Source of the DNA: Sciurus carolinensis
Taxonomy: Eukaryota > Chordata > Mammalia > Rodentia > Sciuridae
DNA length: 64,000 bases
Direction: 5' to 3'
Assembly (NCBI RefSeq): GCF_902686445.1
Contig: NC_062225.1
Location: 94,620,173-94,684,172, forward strand
Shown: piece after piece, positions 1 to 12,256 of the stretch
Numbering within the stretch: position 1 is the stretch's first letter
Layout of the letters: each line of letters opens with the position of its first letter
Made by a program: the position numbers and the translations under genes
The notes under the pieces: generated by a model
What the model saw: only the letters and a program-made list of their open reading frames with translations
The model's database searches: none
What the model was told of the DNA's origin: nothing

Positions 1-831
1 TGAATGATCACACCAATCAAGTTAAAAGAGCAAATGCAAGAAGCAAAAGACCATTTCAAAAAGAAATAGAGATTCAAAAAAAAAAAATCCTTGAAATGAA
101 GGAAACAATAAGCCAAATTAAAAACTCAATAGAAATCATAACCAATAGGTTAGATCACTTGGAAGACAGAACCTCAGACATTGAAGAAAAAATATTTAAT
201 CTTGAAAACAAAGTTGACCAGAGAAAATGGTAATAAATCATGAACAAAACCTTCAAGAATTATGGGATATCATGAAAAGATCAAACTTAAATATTATTGG
301 GATCAAGGAAAGCACAGAGATACAAACCAAAGGAATGAACAATCTATTCAATGAAATAATATCAGAAAATTTCCTAAATCTGAAGAATGAAATGGAAAAT
401 CAAATACAAGAGGCTTACAGAACACCACATGTACAAAATTACAAGATCCACACCAAGGCACATTATAATGACTATACCTAACATACAAAATAAAGATAGA
501 ATTTTAAAGACTGCAAGAGAAAAAAAATCATATTATATTCAGGGGGAAACCAATATGGATATCAGCAGATTTCTCAACCTAGATCCTAAAAGCTAGAAGG
601 GCCTGGAACAACATATTTCAAGCTCTGAAGGAAAATGGATGCCAACCAAGAATCTTATACCCAAAAACTTACCTTCAGATTTGATGATGATATAAAATCC
701 TTCCATGATAAACAAAACCTAAAAGAATTTACAAATAAAAAGCTGGCACTACAGAACATTCTCAGTAAAATATTCCATGAGGAAGAAATGAAAAACAATG
801 ATGTAAGTCAGCATAGGGAGGAACTACCGTA
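1..831 (+). pseudogene. L1-1 ORF1 (RNA-binding protein) remnant
   Basis: ORF1 encodes the trimeric RNA-binding chaperone of the L1 ribonucleoprotein. Only the part from the coiled coil onwards is inside the window. It is split over at least three frames (open stretches at about 227-481, 387-596 and 635-832). Conserved ORF1 words can still be read, for example LFNEIISENFLNLKNEMENQ and NIQNKDRILK in the RNA-binding and C-terminal region. An oligo-A run at about 77-87 lies where the lysine-rich part of the coiled coil is expected, and it is one of the slippage sites. No functional protein can be made. Confidence 0.85.
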
Positions 832-955
832 AAGGAATAGCCAAATAAAGGAGAAACCAAGTCAAGTTAAAAACCAAAATTAAGCCCAAATGACTGGGAA
901 TACAAATCATATCTCAATAATAACCCTGAATATTAATGGCCTGAATTCATCAATC

Positions 956-970
956 AAAAGGCATAGACTG
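956..970 (+). repeat. Left target-site duplication of L1-2
   Basis: The word AAAAGGCATAGACTG is repeated at 7158-7172 as AAAAGACATAGACTG, one mismatch in fifteen. The sequence outside the two copies joins into a continuous L1 ORF2, so the pair marks the ends of the inserted L1-2. Confidence 0.85.
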
Positions 971-2017
971 ACTGTTGCCTGGAAGTTCACTGTATCTGCA
1001 GGTTTGATTACACGTGGCTGCTGCCATTTTGAGACAACAGCCAGGCCCTGTAGGACCCCTGGCCGGACTGACTGAGACCCACCTCCAGGATCCTTCAGCC
1101 CGACCAATCACTCCCTGCCTCTGGAGCCCTCACATCGACTGACTGCTCCCTGCTGCCAGGACCCCCAGACCAACTGACTGCGCCCTATCACCAGGACCCC
1201 AGACTGACTGATTGCAACTGGCCTCCAGGATCCCACAACCACACCAAACACACCCTACCTCCAGGACCCCTGCCTGACCAACCGCATCCCGCCTCCAGGA
1301 CCTCCTGCTGACCACAGCCACACCCTGAGCTGCAGTTCCCCATTTGCCAACACATTTCAAAGCCAGAGCGGCCATCTTGATAATCCTGGAAGCCGTAGCT
1401 CCAGTCATTATGTGGGGCAAAACCCATCCTGAGGCACCTGCTGGAGGCTTGAAGTTCATTGTCAGGTACCTCTCATGCATCAGGCTACTGAACTCTGGGA
1501 GATTTCATTACTATATGATTGTTATACTGTAGATTTTCTTTTTTCTCCTTATTGAAAAAAATTTAAGTTTTTATTTCTTTACTTTTCTTGCTCTCTTTTC
1601 CTTTTGTTCCCTCAGAGTCTCTTTCTCCCTTTTTTGCATGCTAACATCCAATTTCTTTTGATTACACTCTCACCCTTTCTATTATCTAGAAATTCTGTAT
1701 ATTCTTTTCTTATCCCATTAACAGCCACATTTTACATCCCTCTGCATCCTCTTTGTCCTCCATTAGAATCTGCAGACCTTATTGCAAATCTGTTTGTTTT
1801 ACTGAAGATAATATTTGAACTCATTCTGCTTATTATGACAATTTTGTTATTGTCCTCATAGGGGCTATTTGGTCTAGGATTGCATAGTGTCTGAATTGGG
1901 CACTGCTAATATTGATCTCCCCTTAAAGAAAGGGTTTTGGAAACCTATAGGGCCACTATAAACCTATAGGGGGAAATCTGCAATACCCCAGATCTGCACT
2001 GCTAGAGGGGAAGATAC
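971..2017 (+). promoter_or_regulatory. L1-2 5' UTR (internal promoter region) with tandem units
   Basis: This is the sequence between the target-site duplication and the ORF1 start. From about 1065 to 1320 it holds five or six imperfect repeats of roughly 40-50 bp. Each combines a GACTGACTG-like word with CTCCAGGACCC and has a high C content. This resembles the tandem promoter monomers of other rodent L1 lineages. The 3' part (1530-2017) is T-rich and unstructured. Promoter activity is inferred from family knowledge only. Confidence 0.7.
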
Positions 2018-3044
2018 ATGAACAACATGAAAAAACAAGGGAAGAAAATGATCCAAACAAATCTAGATTTTGTATTAATGGAATCCAATGACAGTATGTT
2101 AGAAGAAATGTCAGAAAAGGACTTCAGATTATACATGATTAAGATGATTCGCAAAGCAAAGGATCAGATAAGAGAGCAAATGCAGGCAATGAATGATAAT
2201 ACCAATAAGCTGAAAGAGCAACTGCAGGAAGCAAAAGATCATTTCAACAAAGAGATAGAGATTCTCAAAAAAAAAAAAAAAAAAAAAAGGAAATCCTTGA
2301 AATGAAGGAAACAATAAACCAAATAAAAAACTCAATGGAAAGCATCACCAAAAGACTAGGCCACTTGGAAGACAGAACCTCAGAAAATGAAGACAAAATA
2401 TTTAATCTTGAAAATAAAGTTGTCCAAACAGAGAAGATGGTAAGAAATCATGAACAGAATCTACACGAACTATGAGACATCATGAAAAGACCAAATTTAA
2501 GAATTATTGGGATTGAGTAAGGCACAGAGATACAAACCAAAGGAATGAACAACCTATTCAATGAAATAATAGCAGAAAATTTCCCAAACCTGAAGAATGA
2601 AATGGAAAATCAAATACAAGAGGCTTACAGAACACCAAATGCACAAAATCACAACAGATCCACAACAAGGCACATTATAATGAAAATGCCTAACATTCAA
2701 AATAAAGATAGGATTTTGAAGGCTGCGAGAGAAAAGCATCAGATTACATATAGGGGGAGACCAATATGGATAGCAGCCGACTTCTCAACCCAGACTCTAA
2801 AAGCTAGAAGGGCCTGGAACAACATATTTCAAGCTCTGAAAGAACATGGTTGCCAACAAGAATCCTATACCCAGCAAAACTAACCTTCAGATTTGAAGAT
2901 GAAATAAAGTTCTTCCATGATAAACAAAAGTTAAAAGAATTTACAAATAGAAAGCCTGCGCTACAGAATGTTCTCAACAAAATATTCCATGAGGAGGAAA
3001 TGAAAAACAACAATGTAGGTCAGCAAAGGCAGGAAGTACCTTAG
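2018..3044 (+). pseudogene. L1-2 ORF1 (RNA-binding protein), broken
   Basis: The start at 2018 gives MNNMKKQGKKMIQTNLDF, and a predicted coiled coil with leucine and glutamine heptads follows (residues about 50-90). The frame is lost in a run of 22 A residues at 2267-2288 and passes through a TAA near 2518. It reopens at about 2545-2883 (LFNEIIAENFPNLKNEMENQ, NIQNKDRILKAAREK) and again at 2850-3044 in another frame. The order of coiled coil, RNA-binding domain and C-terminal domain is intact. The length of about 340 codons is normal for mammalian ORF1p. The A-run expansion is the most obvious inactivating change. Confidence 0.85.
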
Positions 3045-3099
3045 AGAAAAACCACTCAAAGGAGAAACCAAGTCAACTTAAAAACCAAAAATAAGCCAA

Positions 3100-6000
3100 A
3101 TGACTGGGAATACAAATCATATCTCAATAATAACCCTGAACATTAATGACCTAAACTCATCAATCAAAAGACATAGACAGGCAGAATGGATTAAAAAGAA
3201 AGACCCAACAATATGTGCCTGCAAGAGACTCATCTCATAGAAAAAGACATCCACAGACTAAAGGTGAAAGGATGGGAAAAAACCTACCATGCACATGGGC
3301 TCAGTAAAAAAGCGGGAGGTTCCATCCTTATATCAGACAAAGTGGACTTCAAGCCAAAGTTAGTCAGAAGGGAAAAAGAAGGACATTTCATACTGCTTAA
3401 GGGAGCCATAAATCAGGAAGACATAACGATAGTAAATATTTATGCCCCAAACTATGGTGCATCCCTGTACATCAAACAAATCCTTCTCAATTTCAGGAAT
3501 CACATAGACCACAACACACTAATTCTGGGTGACTTTAACACATCGCTGTCATCACTAGATAGATCTTCCAAACAAAAACCAAAGAAACCATAGAACTCAA
3601 TAACACAATCAATAACCTAGACTTAATAGACATATATAGAATATTCCATCCATCAACGAGCAAATTCACTTTCTTCTCAGCAGTACATGGAACCTTCTCG
3701 AAAATAGACCATATGTTATGCCACAAAGCAGCCCTTAGGAAATGCAAAAAAATAGAGATACTGCCATGTGTTCTATCAGATCATAATGGCATGAAATTAG
3801 AAATCAATGACAAAATAAAAAACAGAAATTACTCCAACACCTGGAGACTAATATGCTATTGAATGAAACATGGATAACAAAAAATATCAGGGAAGAGATA
3901 AAAAAATTCTTAGAGGTCAATGAGAATGACGATACAACATATCAAAATCTCTGGGACACTATGAAAAAGGTACTAAGAGGAAAATTCATTGCATGAAGCA
4001 CATTACGGAAAAGAATGAAAGTCAACAACTAAATGACCTAACATTACAGCTCAAAGCCCCAGAAAAAGAAGAACAGAATAACAGCAAAAGTAGTAGAAGA
4101 CAGGAAATAATTAAAATCAGAGCTGAAATCAATGAAATTGAAACAAAAGAAACAATTCAAAAAATTGACAATACAAAAAGTTGGTTCTTTGAGAAAGTAA
4201 ACAAAATAGACAAACCCTTAGCCACTCTAACAAAGAGAAGGAGAGAGAAAACTTAAATTACTAAAATTCGGAATGAAAAAGGAAATATCACAACAGACAC
4301 CACTGAGATACAGAACATAATGAGAAGCTACTTTGAAAATCTGTATTCCAACAAAATAGAAACTACCGAAGACATTGACAAATTTCTAGAGACATATGCT
4401 CCCCCCAAACTGAACCAGGACATACACAATTTAAACAGATCAATATCAAGCAATGAAATAGAAGAAGTCATTAAAAATCTACCATCCAAGAAAAGCCCAG
4501 GACCAGACGAATTCTCAGCCAAGTTCTACAAGACCTTCAAAGTAGAACTTATTCCAATACTTCTTAAAGTATTCCAGGAAACAGAAAAGGAGGGTACCCT
4601 ATCAAACTCATTCTATGAAACTAATATCACCCTCATACCCAAACCAGGAAAAGACACATCAAGAAAAGAAAACTTTAGGCCAATATCCTTGATGAATATA
4701 GATGCAAAGATCCTTAACAAAATATTGGCAAACCGTATCCAAAAACATATTAAGAAAATCATGCACCACGATCAAGTGGGGTTCATCCCTGGAATGCAAG
4801 GATGGTTTAACATCCGTAAATCAATAAACGTAATCCATCATGTCAAGAGACTTAAGGATAAGAATCCTATGGTTATTTCAATTGATGCAGAAAAAGTGTT
4901 CGACAAAATACAACACCCCTTCATGATCAAAACACTAGAAAAAATAGGGATAGTAGGAACATACCTGAACATTGTAAAGGCTATTTATGCTAAGCCCATG
5001 GCCAACATCATTCTTAATGGAGAAAAACTGAAGCCATTCCCTTTAAAAATGGGAACAAGACAGGGATGTCCTCTTTCACCACTTCTATTCAACGTTGTCC
5101 TCGAAACTCTAGCCAGAGCAATTAGACAGACCAAAGAAATTAAAGGGATATGAATAGGAAAAGAGGAACTTAAGCTGTCACTATTTGCTGATGACATGAT
5201 TCTATATTTAGAGGATACAAAAACCTCCTCCAGAAAACTTCTAGACCTCATCAATGAATTCAGCAAAATACCAGGCTATAAAATCAACACGCATAAATCT
5301 AATGCACTTTTTTACACACGCGACGAAACAGCTGAAAGGGAAATGAGGAAAACAACTCCATTTGCAATAGCCTCAAAAAAAAAAAAAATACTTGGAAATC
5401 AATCTAACCAAAGAGGTAAAAGATCTCTACAATGAAAACTACAAAACAATGAAGAAAGAAATTGAGGAAGACCTTAGAAGATGGAAAGATGTCCCATGTT
5501 CTTGTATAGGCATAATTAATATTGTCAAAATGGCCATACTAACAAAAGTGCTATACAGATTCAATGCAATTCCAATTAAAATTCCAATTACCTTACAGAA
5601 ATAGAACAAGCAATCATGAAATTCATCTGGAAGAATAAGAAACCCAGAATAGCTAAAGCAATCCTTAGCAGGAAGAATGAAACAGGGGGTATCCCAATAC
5701 CAGAACTTCAATTATGCTACAAAGCAATAGTAACAAAAACGACATGGTATTGGCACCAAAATAGATAGGTAGATCAATGGTACAGAATGGAGGACATGGA
5801 CACAAACCCAAATAAATACAATTTTCTCATACTAGACAAAGGGGCCAAAAATATGCAATGGAGAAAAGATGACCTCTTCAACAAATGGTGCTGGGAAAAC
5901 TGGAAATCCATATGCGGGCAGACTGAAACTAAACCCCTATCTCTCACCCTGCACAAAATTCAACTCACAATGGATCAAGGACCTTGAAATCAGACCAGAG

Positions 6001-6906
6001 ACCCTGCATCTTATAGAAGAAAAAGTAGGTCCTAATCTTCAACATGTTGGCTTAGGATCAGACTTCTTTAATAGGACTCCCATAGCACAAGAAATAAAAG
6101 CAAGAATCAATAACTGGGATAGATTCAAACTAAAAATCTGTCTCTCAGCAAAGGAAACAATCAGTAATGTGAAGAGAGAGCCTACAGAGTGGGAGAAAAT
6201 CTTTGTCACTCATACTTCAGATAGAGCACTAATCTTCAGAATATATAAAGAACTCAAAAAACTCTACACCAAGAATACAAAATAACCCAATCAACAAATG
6301 GGCTAAGGATATGAACAGACACTTCACAGAAGAAGATCTACAAGCAATCAACAAACATATGAAAAAATGTTCAACATCTTTAGTAATAAGAGAAATGCAA
6401 ATCAAAACTACACTAAGATTCCATTGAACCCCAATTAGAATGGCGATTATCAAGAATACAAGTAACAGTAGGTGTTGGCGAGGATGTGGGGAAAAAGGCA
6501 CACTCATACATTGCTGGTGGGATTGCAAATTAGTGTAGCCACTCTGGAAAGCAGTGTGGAGATTCCTTAGAAAACTTGGAATGGACCCACCATTTGACCC
6601 AGCTATCCCACTCCTTGGTCTATACCCAAAGGACTTAAAATCAGCATACTACAGAGACACAGCCACATCAATGTTCATAGCTGCTCAATTCACAATAGCC
6701 AGAGTGTGGAACCAACCTGAATGTCCTTCAACTGATGAATGGATAAAGAAACTGTCGTATATAAACAATAGAATATTACTCAGCTATAAAGAATAATAAA
6801 ATTATGGCATTTGGAGGCAAATGGATGAAATTGGAGAATATCATGCTAAGTGAGATAAGCCAATCTCAAAAATCCAAAGGACGAATGATCTCACTGATAA
6901 GCGGAT
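3100..6906 (+). pseudogene. L1-2 ORF2 (endonuclease and reverse transcriptase), broken
   Basis: ORF2 would nick target DNA and copy L1 RNA on it. The endonuclease part is open at about 3213-3593, with the conserved words QETHL, NIYAPN and LGDFNT. The reverse transcriptase is open at 4320-5153, with [11 protein letters not shown] near its end. An in-frame TGA at 5151-5153 cuts it just before the catalytic FADD box (about 5187-5198). After this an A-run at 5376-5389 shifts the frame again. Further pieces at 5392-5604, 5787-6285 and 6554-6796 hold the C-terminal domain ([14 protein letters not shown]). The order is collinear with a normal ORF2, but at least six lesions are visible. Confidence 0.88.
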
Positions 6907-7157
6907 GATGACACATAATGGGGGGTGGGAGGGGGGCAAGAATGGAGGAAGGAGGGACTGTATAGAGGGAAAAGAGGGGTGGGAGGGGTGGGGGGGAGGA
7001 AAAAATAACAGAATGAATCAAACATCATTACCCTATGTAAATGTATGATTACACAAATGGTATGCTGTTACTACATGTACAAACAGAAACAACATGTATC
7101 CCATTTGTTTACAATAAAAATACATTTTAAAAAATCATATCATAAGCAAACAGAAAA
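6906..7157 (+). other. L1-2 3' UTR with G-rich tract and A-rich tail
   Basis: The segment after ORF2 contains dense G runs at 6920-7000 (repeated GGGG blocks), then an AATAAA at 7112-7117 and an A-rich tail. A purine-rich, quadruplex-prone tract is a known feature of many L1 3' UTRs. The same tract is visible in the other two L1 copies of the window (about 11095-11175 and 54843-54935). Confidence 0.75.
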
Positions 7158-7727
7158 AAAAGACATAGACTGGCAGATTGGATTAAAAAGAAAGACCCAA
7201 CAATATTCTGCCTTCAAGAGACTCATCTAATAGAAAAACATACCCACAGACTAAAGGTGAAAGGATGGGAAAAAACATACTATACACATGAACTCAGTAA
7301 AAAAGCAGGGGTATCCATCCTCATATCAGATAAAGCAGACTTCAAGTCAAAATTAGTTAGAAATGATAAAGAAGGACAGTTCATACTGCTTAAGGGAAGA
7401 ATAAATGAGCAAGACATAACAATCATAAATAGTTATGCCCCAAACAATGGCTCATCCATATACATCAAACAAATCCTTCCCAACTCTACAATCCAAATAG
7501 ACCACAACACAGTAATACTAGTTCACTTTAACATGCCTCTCTCACCACTGGACAGATCTTCCAAACAAAAACTGAACAAAGAAACCATAGATCTCAATAA
7601 CACAATTGATAATTTAGACTTAACACACATATATAGAATATTGAATTCATCAATGAGCAAATACACTTTCTTCTCAGCAGCACATGGATCCTTCTCTAAA
7701 GTAGACCATATGTTATGCCACAAAGCT

Positions 7728-7898
7728 ACTTTTTTTTCCTTTTTTTTTATTGTAAAGACCTCCAGTTTCTCTTTTTTTTTTTTAAGAATTTTAACCTTTA
7801 TTTTATTTATTTGTTTGACTTTAATGTGGTGCTGGGAATCAAACCCAGTGCCTCAGCTGTGTGCGGCAGACACTCCACAACTGAGCCACAGTCCCAGC
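7728..7898 (-). mobile_element. ID SINE (tRNA-derived) inside L1-1 ORF2
   Basis: On the minus strand this reads as a tRNA-like head (GGGCTGGGACTGTGGCTCAG), a B-box-like region around the GGGTTTGATTCC word and an A-rich tail; on the plus strand the tail appears as T-runs at 7731-7783. The 10 bp CCACAAAGCT at 7718-7727 and 7899-7908 flanks it as target-site duplication. This is the ID-type SINE abundant in squirrels. Confidence 0.88.
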
Positions 7899-9393
7899 CC
7901 ACAAAGCTCCTCTTAGCAAATACAAAAAGATAGAGATACTACCTTGTATTCTATCAGATCATAATGGAATGAAATTAGAAATCAATGATAAAATAAAAAA
8001 CAGAAATTACTCCAACACCTGGAGACTAAATAATATGCTATTGAATGATGCATGGATAACAGAAGACATTGGGGAGAGATTTAAAAAATTCTTAAAGGTC
8101 AATAAGAACGACAATACAACATATCAAAATCTCTGGGACACTATGAAAGCAGTACTAAGAGGAAAATTCATTGCATGGAGCGCATTCAATAAAAGAAGGA
8201 AAAGTCAACAAATAAATGACCTAACATTACAGCTCAAAGCCCTAGAAAAAGAACAGATCAACACCAAAAGTAGTAGAAGACAGGAAATAATTAAAATCAG
8301 AGCTGAAATCAATGAAACTGAAACAAAAGAAACAATCAAAAAATTGACAAAATAAAAAGTTGGTAATTGAAAAAATGAACAAAATTGATAAACCCTTAGC
8401 CACACTAATGAAGAGAAAGAGAGAGAAAACTCAAACTACTAAAATTTGGAATGAAAAAGGAAATATCACGACAGACACCACTTAGATACATAACATAATT
8501 AGAAGTCATTTTGAAAATCTATACTCCAAGAAAATAGAAAATCTCAAAGACATCAACAGGTTTCTAGAGATTTATGATCCACTCAAACTGAATCAGGAGG
8601 ACATATGCAATTTAAATAGATCAATTTCAAGCAATGAAATAGAAGAAGTCATCAAAAGTCTACCAACAAAGAAAAGCCCAGGACCAGACAAATTCTCAGT
8701 CGAGTTCTACAAGACCTTCAAGGAACTCATTTCAATACTTCTCAAAGTATTCCATGAAATAGGAGAGGAGGGGACCCTTTCAAATTCATTCTATGAAGCC
8801 AATATCACCCTGATACCAAAACCAGACAAAGACACATCAAGGAAAGAAAATTTCAGACCAATATCCCTAATGAACATGGATGCAAAAATTCTTAACAAAA
8901 TTTTAGCAAATTGCATACAAAAACATATTACAAAGATAGGGCACCACGATAAGTGGAGTTCATCCCAGGGATGGAAGTTGGTTCAACATCCAGAAATCAA
9001 TAAATGTAATTTGCCACATCAATAGACTTAAGGATAAGAATCACATGATTATTTCAATAGATGCAGAAAAAGCATTTGATAAAATACAGTACCTCTTCAT
9101 GCTCAAAACACTAGAAAAAATAGGGATAATAGGAACATTCCTCAACATTGTAAAGCCTATCTATGCTAAACCCACGGCCAACATCATTCTAAATGGAGAA
9201 AAACCGAAAACATTCCCCTTAAAAACTGGAACAAGGCAGGGATGCCCTCTTTCACCACTTCTATTCAACAGTGTCCTTGAAATACTAGCCAGAGCAATTA
9301 GACAGACCAAAGAAATTAAAGGGATATGAATAGGAAATGAGGAACTCAAACTATCCCTATTTGCTGATGACATGATTCCATATTTAGAGGAAC

Positions 9394-9738
9394 CAAAAAC
9401 CTCCTCCAGAAAACTTCTAGACCTCATCAATGAATTCAGCAAAATAGCAGGCTATAAAATCAACACGCATAAATCTAATGCACTTTTTTACACACGCGAC
9501 GAAACAGCTGAAAGGGAAATGAGGAAAACAACTCCATTTGCAATAGCCTCAAAAAAAAAAAAAAATACCTGGGAATCAATCTAACCAAAGAGGTAAAAGA
9601 TCTCTACAATGAAAACTACAAAACAATGAAGAAAGAAATTGAGGAAGACCTTAGAAGATGGAAAGATGTCCCATGTTCTTGTATAGGCATAATTAATATT
9701 GTCAAAATGGCCATACTAACAAAAGTGCTATACAGATT
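9394..9738 (+). other. Stretch nearly identical to 5218-5561 (candidate gene-conversion tract)
   Basis: Read side by side, the two L1 copies differ here by about three substitutions and one A in a homopolymer. They share private variants such as CACACGCGACGAAACAGC and CTTGTATAGGCATAATT, which L1-3 lacks. On both sides differences rise abruptly. Confidence 0.7.
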
Positions 9739-11330
9739 TACTGCAATTCCAATTAAAGTCCAATGACATACCTCAGAGAAATAGAGCAATCATGAAATTC
9801 ATTTGGAAGAATAAGAGACCCAGAATAACTAAAGCAATCCTTAGCAGGTAGAGTGAAGCAGGGGGTATCGCAATACCAAACCTTCAACTATACTACAGAG
9901 CAATAGTAACAAAAATGGCATAGTATTGGCATCAAAATAGACAGGTAGATCAATGGTACAGAAAAGAGGACACAGAGACAAATCCACATAAATATAGTTT
10001 TCTCATACTAGACAAAGGTGCCAAAAACATACAATGGAGAAAAGATAGCCTCCTCAACAAATGGTGCTGGGAAAACTGGAAATCCATATGCAGCAGAATG
10101 AAACTAAACCCCTCTCACCCTGCACAAAAATCAAAATGGATCAAGGACCTTGGAATTAGACCAAAGTCCCTACACCTAGTAGAAGAAAAAGTAGGTCCTA
10201 ATCTTCATCACGTCGGCTTAGGACCAGACTTCCTCAACAGGACTCGCATAGCACAAGAAATAAAAGCAAGAATCAATAATTGGGATAGATTCAAACTAAA
10301 AAGCTTTTTCTCAGCAAAGGAAACAATCAACAATGTGAAGAGAGAACCTACAGAGAGAGAGAGAAAATCTTTGCCACTCATAATTCAGATAGAGCACTAA
10401 TCTCCAGAATCTATAAAGAACTCAAAAAACTTTACACCGAGAATACAAATAACCCAATCAATAAACGGTCTAAGGAAATGAGCAGACACTTCACAGAAGA
10501 AGATCTACAAGCAATCAACAGATATATGAAAAAAATGTTCAACATCTCTAGTAATAAGAGAAATGCAAATCAAAACTACCCTAAGATTCCATTGAACCCC
10601 AATTAGAATGGCGATTATCAAGAATACAAGCAACAATAGATGTTGGCGAGGATGTGGGGAAAAAAAGTACACTCATACCTTGCTGGTGGGGTTGCAAATT
10701 AGTGCAGCCACTCTGGAAAGCAATGTGGAGATTCCTTAGAAAACTTGGAATGGAACCACCATTTGACCCAGCTATCCCACTCCTTGGTCTATACCCAAAG
10801 GACTTAGAATCAGCATACTACAGTAAAGCAGTTACATCAATGTTCATAGCTGCTCAATTCACAATAGCTAGATTGTGGAACCAACCTAATTGATGCCCTT
10901 CAATTGATGAATGGATAAAGAAACTGTGGTATATGTACACAATGGAATATTACTCAACTATAAAGAAGAATAAAATTATGGCATTTGCAGGTAAATGGAT
11001 GCAGTTGGAAAATATCATGCTAAGTGAGATAAGCCAAACCCAAAAAACCAAAGGCCAAATGATCTCTCTGAAGCAGATGATGATACGTAACAGATGGTGG
11101 GAGGGAGGCAAGAATGGAGGAAGGATGGATTGTATAGAGGAAAAAGAGGGGTGGGGAGGGTTGGGGGGAAGGAAAAATAACAGAATGAGACAAACAGTAT
11201 TACCCTATGTACGTGTATGATTACATAAATGGTTCAACTCTACTTTGTTTACAACTAGAAAAACAACAGTTGCACCCCATTTGTGTAAAATGAATCAAAA
11301 TAAATGAATTTAAAAAACACAAGAAAAAAA

Positions 11331-12256
11331 GAAAATGAAAGTGGCTTTTGATAGAGAAAATAATTTATATTTGAGTTCACACAGTTTGAGAAAATTAATG
11401 TTCATGCAATTTACTATAATAAATACTGACTTCATTCTTCAACTACCAAACTAATATCACAGTTTTGCATTGACACAGGTACAACACAACAAAGCCATCA
11501 AGTAGCAAGGTCATGCTCCAAATCCCTCAATGTGCAAGGAAGAGCTCATTCTTTGAGGACTGGAATTCAGTCATTTTAGAAGTTAAACTTTTAGTTTTTA
11601 CATTGGAATAGGAATTTGTCATTATCTATATGTGGAAACAGATGTCAAATGTGTGAACATAAATATGAATGCTGTTATTCACTTTTGATTGTGGAGTGAA
11701 ACTAGAGCAAGAAAGTACATTTATCATCAGAATTGTGATGATATGTTTTAATAATTTGGTGTTAAAGAGGTAGCTGAAAAGCAGACATGCCAATAATGGA
11801 TCAATAAAATTGGAATACAAACCAACTGATGAACTTCTGTTTGTTACCCATCACATGCCAGATACTCTGCTGCTCAGTAGAGATTCAAGTGTGGAAAAAT
11901 GAAGCTTCTGGAATTGAGGAACCTACGTAATGTGGTACAAAAATATCGCACGAAGTTTAAAAACATGACAGTATAGGGCAAACCATCACTTTCCTGTGAA
12001 TAGGATCTAGGTAGCTTCAGGTGGAGAGAAAGTGCAAGTGTGGAGGAAAGGACAGAGGTGAGGGGCAGGGTCAGGAGAGTGGCAGTCACCAGAACAATGG
12101 ATTGACTTGACGGGGTCACGACTGCACCAGCACAGCCTGGGGTTCAGCCTGGAAGGGTGGAAGGACTTAGGGCAACATGGCTTATATTAGGGAGGACCCA
12201 ACATCTATGCCTAGGTGATGTGGCCCATACGGGGCAGACCTATGTACGTCCTACTC
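11331..12256. other. Intergenic sequence, nothing assignable
   Basis: AT-rich single-copy-looking DNA between the L1-1 tail and the MaLR element. No reading frame with coding character, RNA gene or clear repeat was seen. Confidence 0.5.

Larger units (their letters stand above)
1..970 (+). mobile_element. L1-1, proximal part (ORF1 and first bases of ORF2), interrupted by L1-2
   Basis: The window opens inside the coiled-coil part of an L1 ORF1. Degenerate ORF1 reading frames run from about 1 to 831 and contain frameshifts and stops. The start of ORF2 is at about 890 (MTGNTNHISIITLNINGLNS). The element breaks off at 970, inside the endonuclease domain, and resumes at 7158-7172 after a complete second L1. 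The duplicated words at 956-970 and 7158-7172 differ at one base of fifteen and are the target-site duplication of that inner insertion. The 5' end of this copy lies outside the window. Confidence 0.9.
971..7157 (+). mobile_element. L1-2, near full-length L1 nested in L1-1
   Basis: This LINE-1 of about 6.2 kb has all expected parts in order: a 5' UTR of about 1 kb with short tandem units, ORF1 (2018-3044), ORF2 (from about 3100 to about 6906), a G-rich 3' UTR and an A-rich tail ending near 7157. Target-site duplications at 956-970 and 7158-7172 flank it. Both ORFs carry several frameshifts and stops, so it is not autonomous. It is inserted in the same orientation as its L1 host. The single mismatch in the target-site duplication suggests an old insertion. 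Confidence 0.92.
7173..11070 (+). pseudogene. L1-1 ORF2 (endonuclease and reverse transcriptase), broken
   Basis: This is the second half of the endonuclease domain and the rest of ORF2. The open stretch from 7257 reads through the endonuclease, but the family motif LGDFN is changed to LVHFN, which removes a catalytic aspartate position, and NIYAPN is NSYAPN. The SINE then destroys the frame. Reverse transcriptase is readable at 9045-9329 ([11 protein letters not shown]), ending at a TGA (9327-9329) just before the FADD region. This TGA is at the same place as in L1-2 and L1-3. Later pieces at 10098-10400 and 10654-10893 carry the C-terminal domain. Confidence 0.87.
7158..11330 (+). mobile_element. 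L1-1, distal part (most of ORF2 and 3' end)
   Basis: This continues the L1 interrupted at 970. Endonuclease sequence resumes directly after the target-site duplication at 7172. The copy runs through the reverse transcriptase and C-terminal domain to a G-rich 3' UTR (about 11095-11175) and an A-rich tail near 11300-11335. An ID SINE interrupts it at 7728-7898. It is heavily mutated. One stretch of about 345 bp (9394-9738) is almost identical to L1-2 although the flanks differ by several percent to above ten percent. Confidence 0.9.

Noticed and set aside
7728..7898. tRNA-like sequence (also at 48268, 57690)
   Set aside because: The A- and B-box-like words belong to ID SINEs, which carry A-tails and target-site duplications and lack a complete cloverleaf.
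1..11330. Possible intact, mobile L1
   Set aside because: Every copy has several frameshifts, internal stops and, in L1-1, a damaged endonuclease motif.
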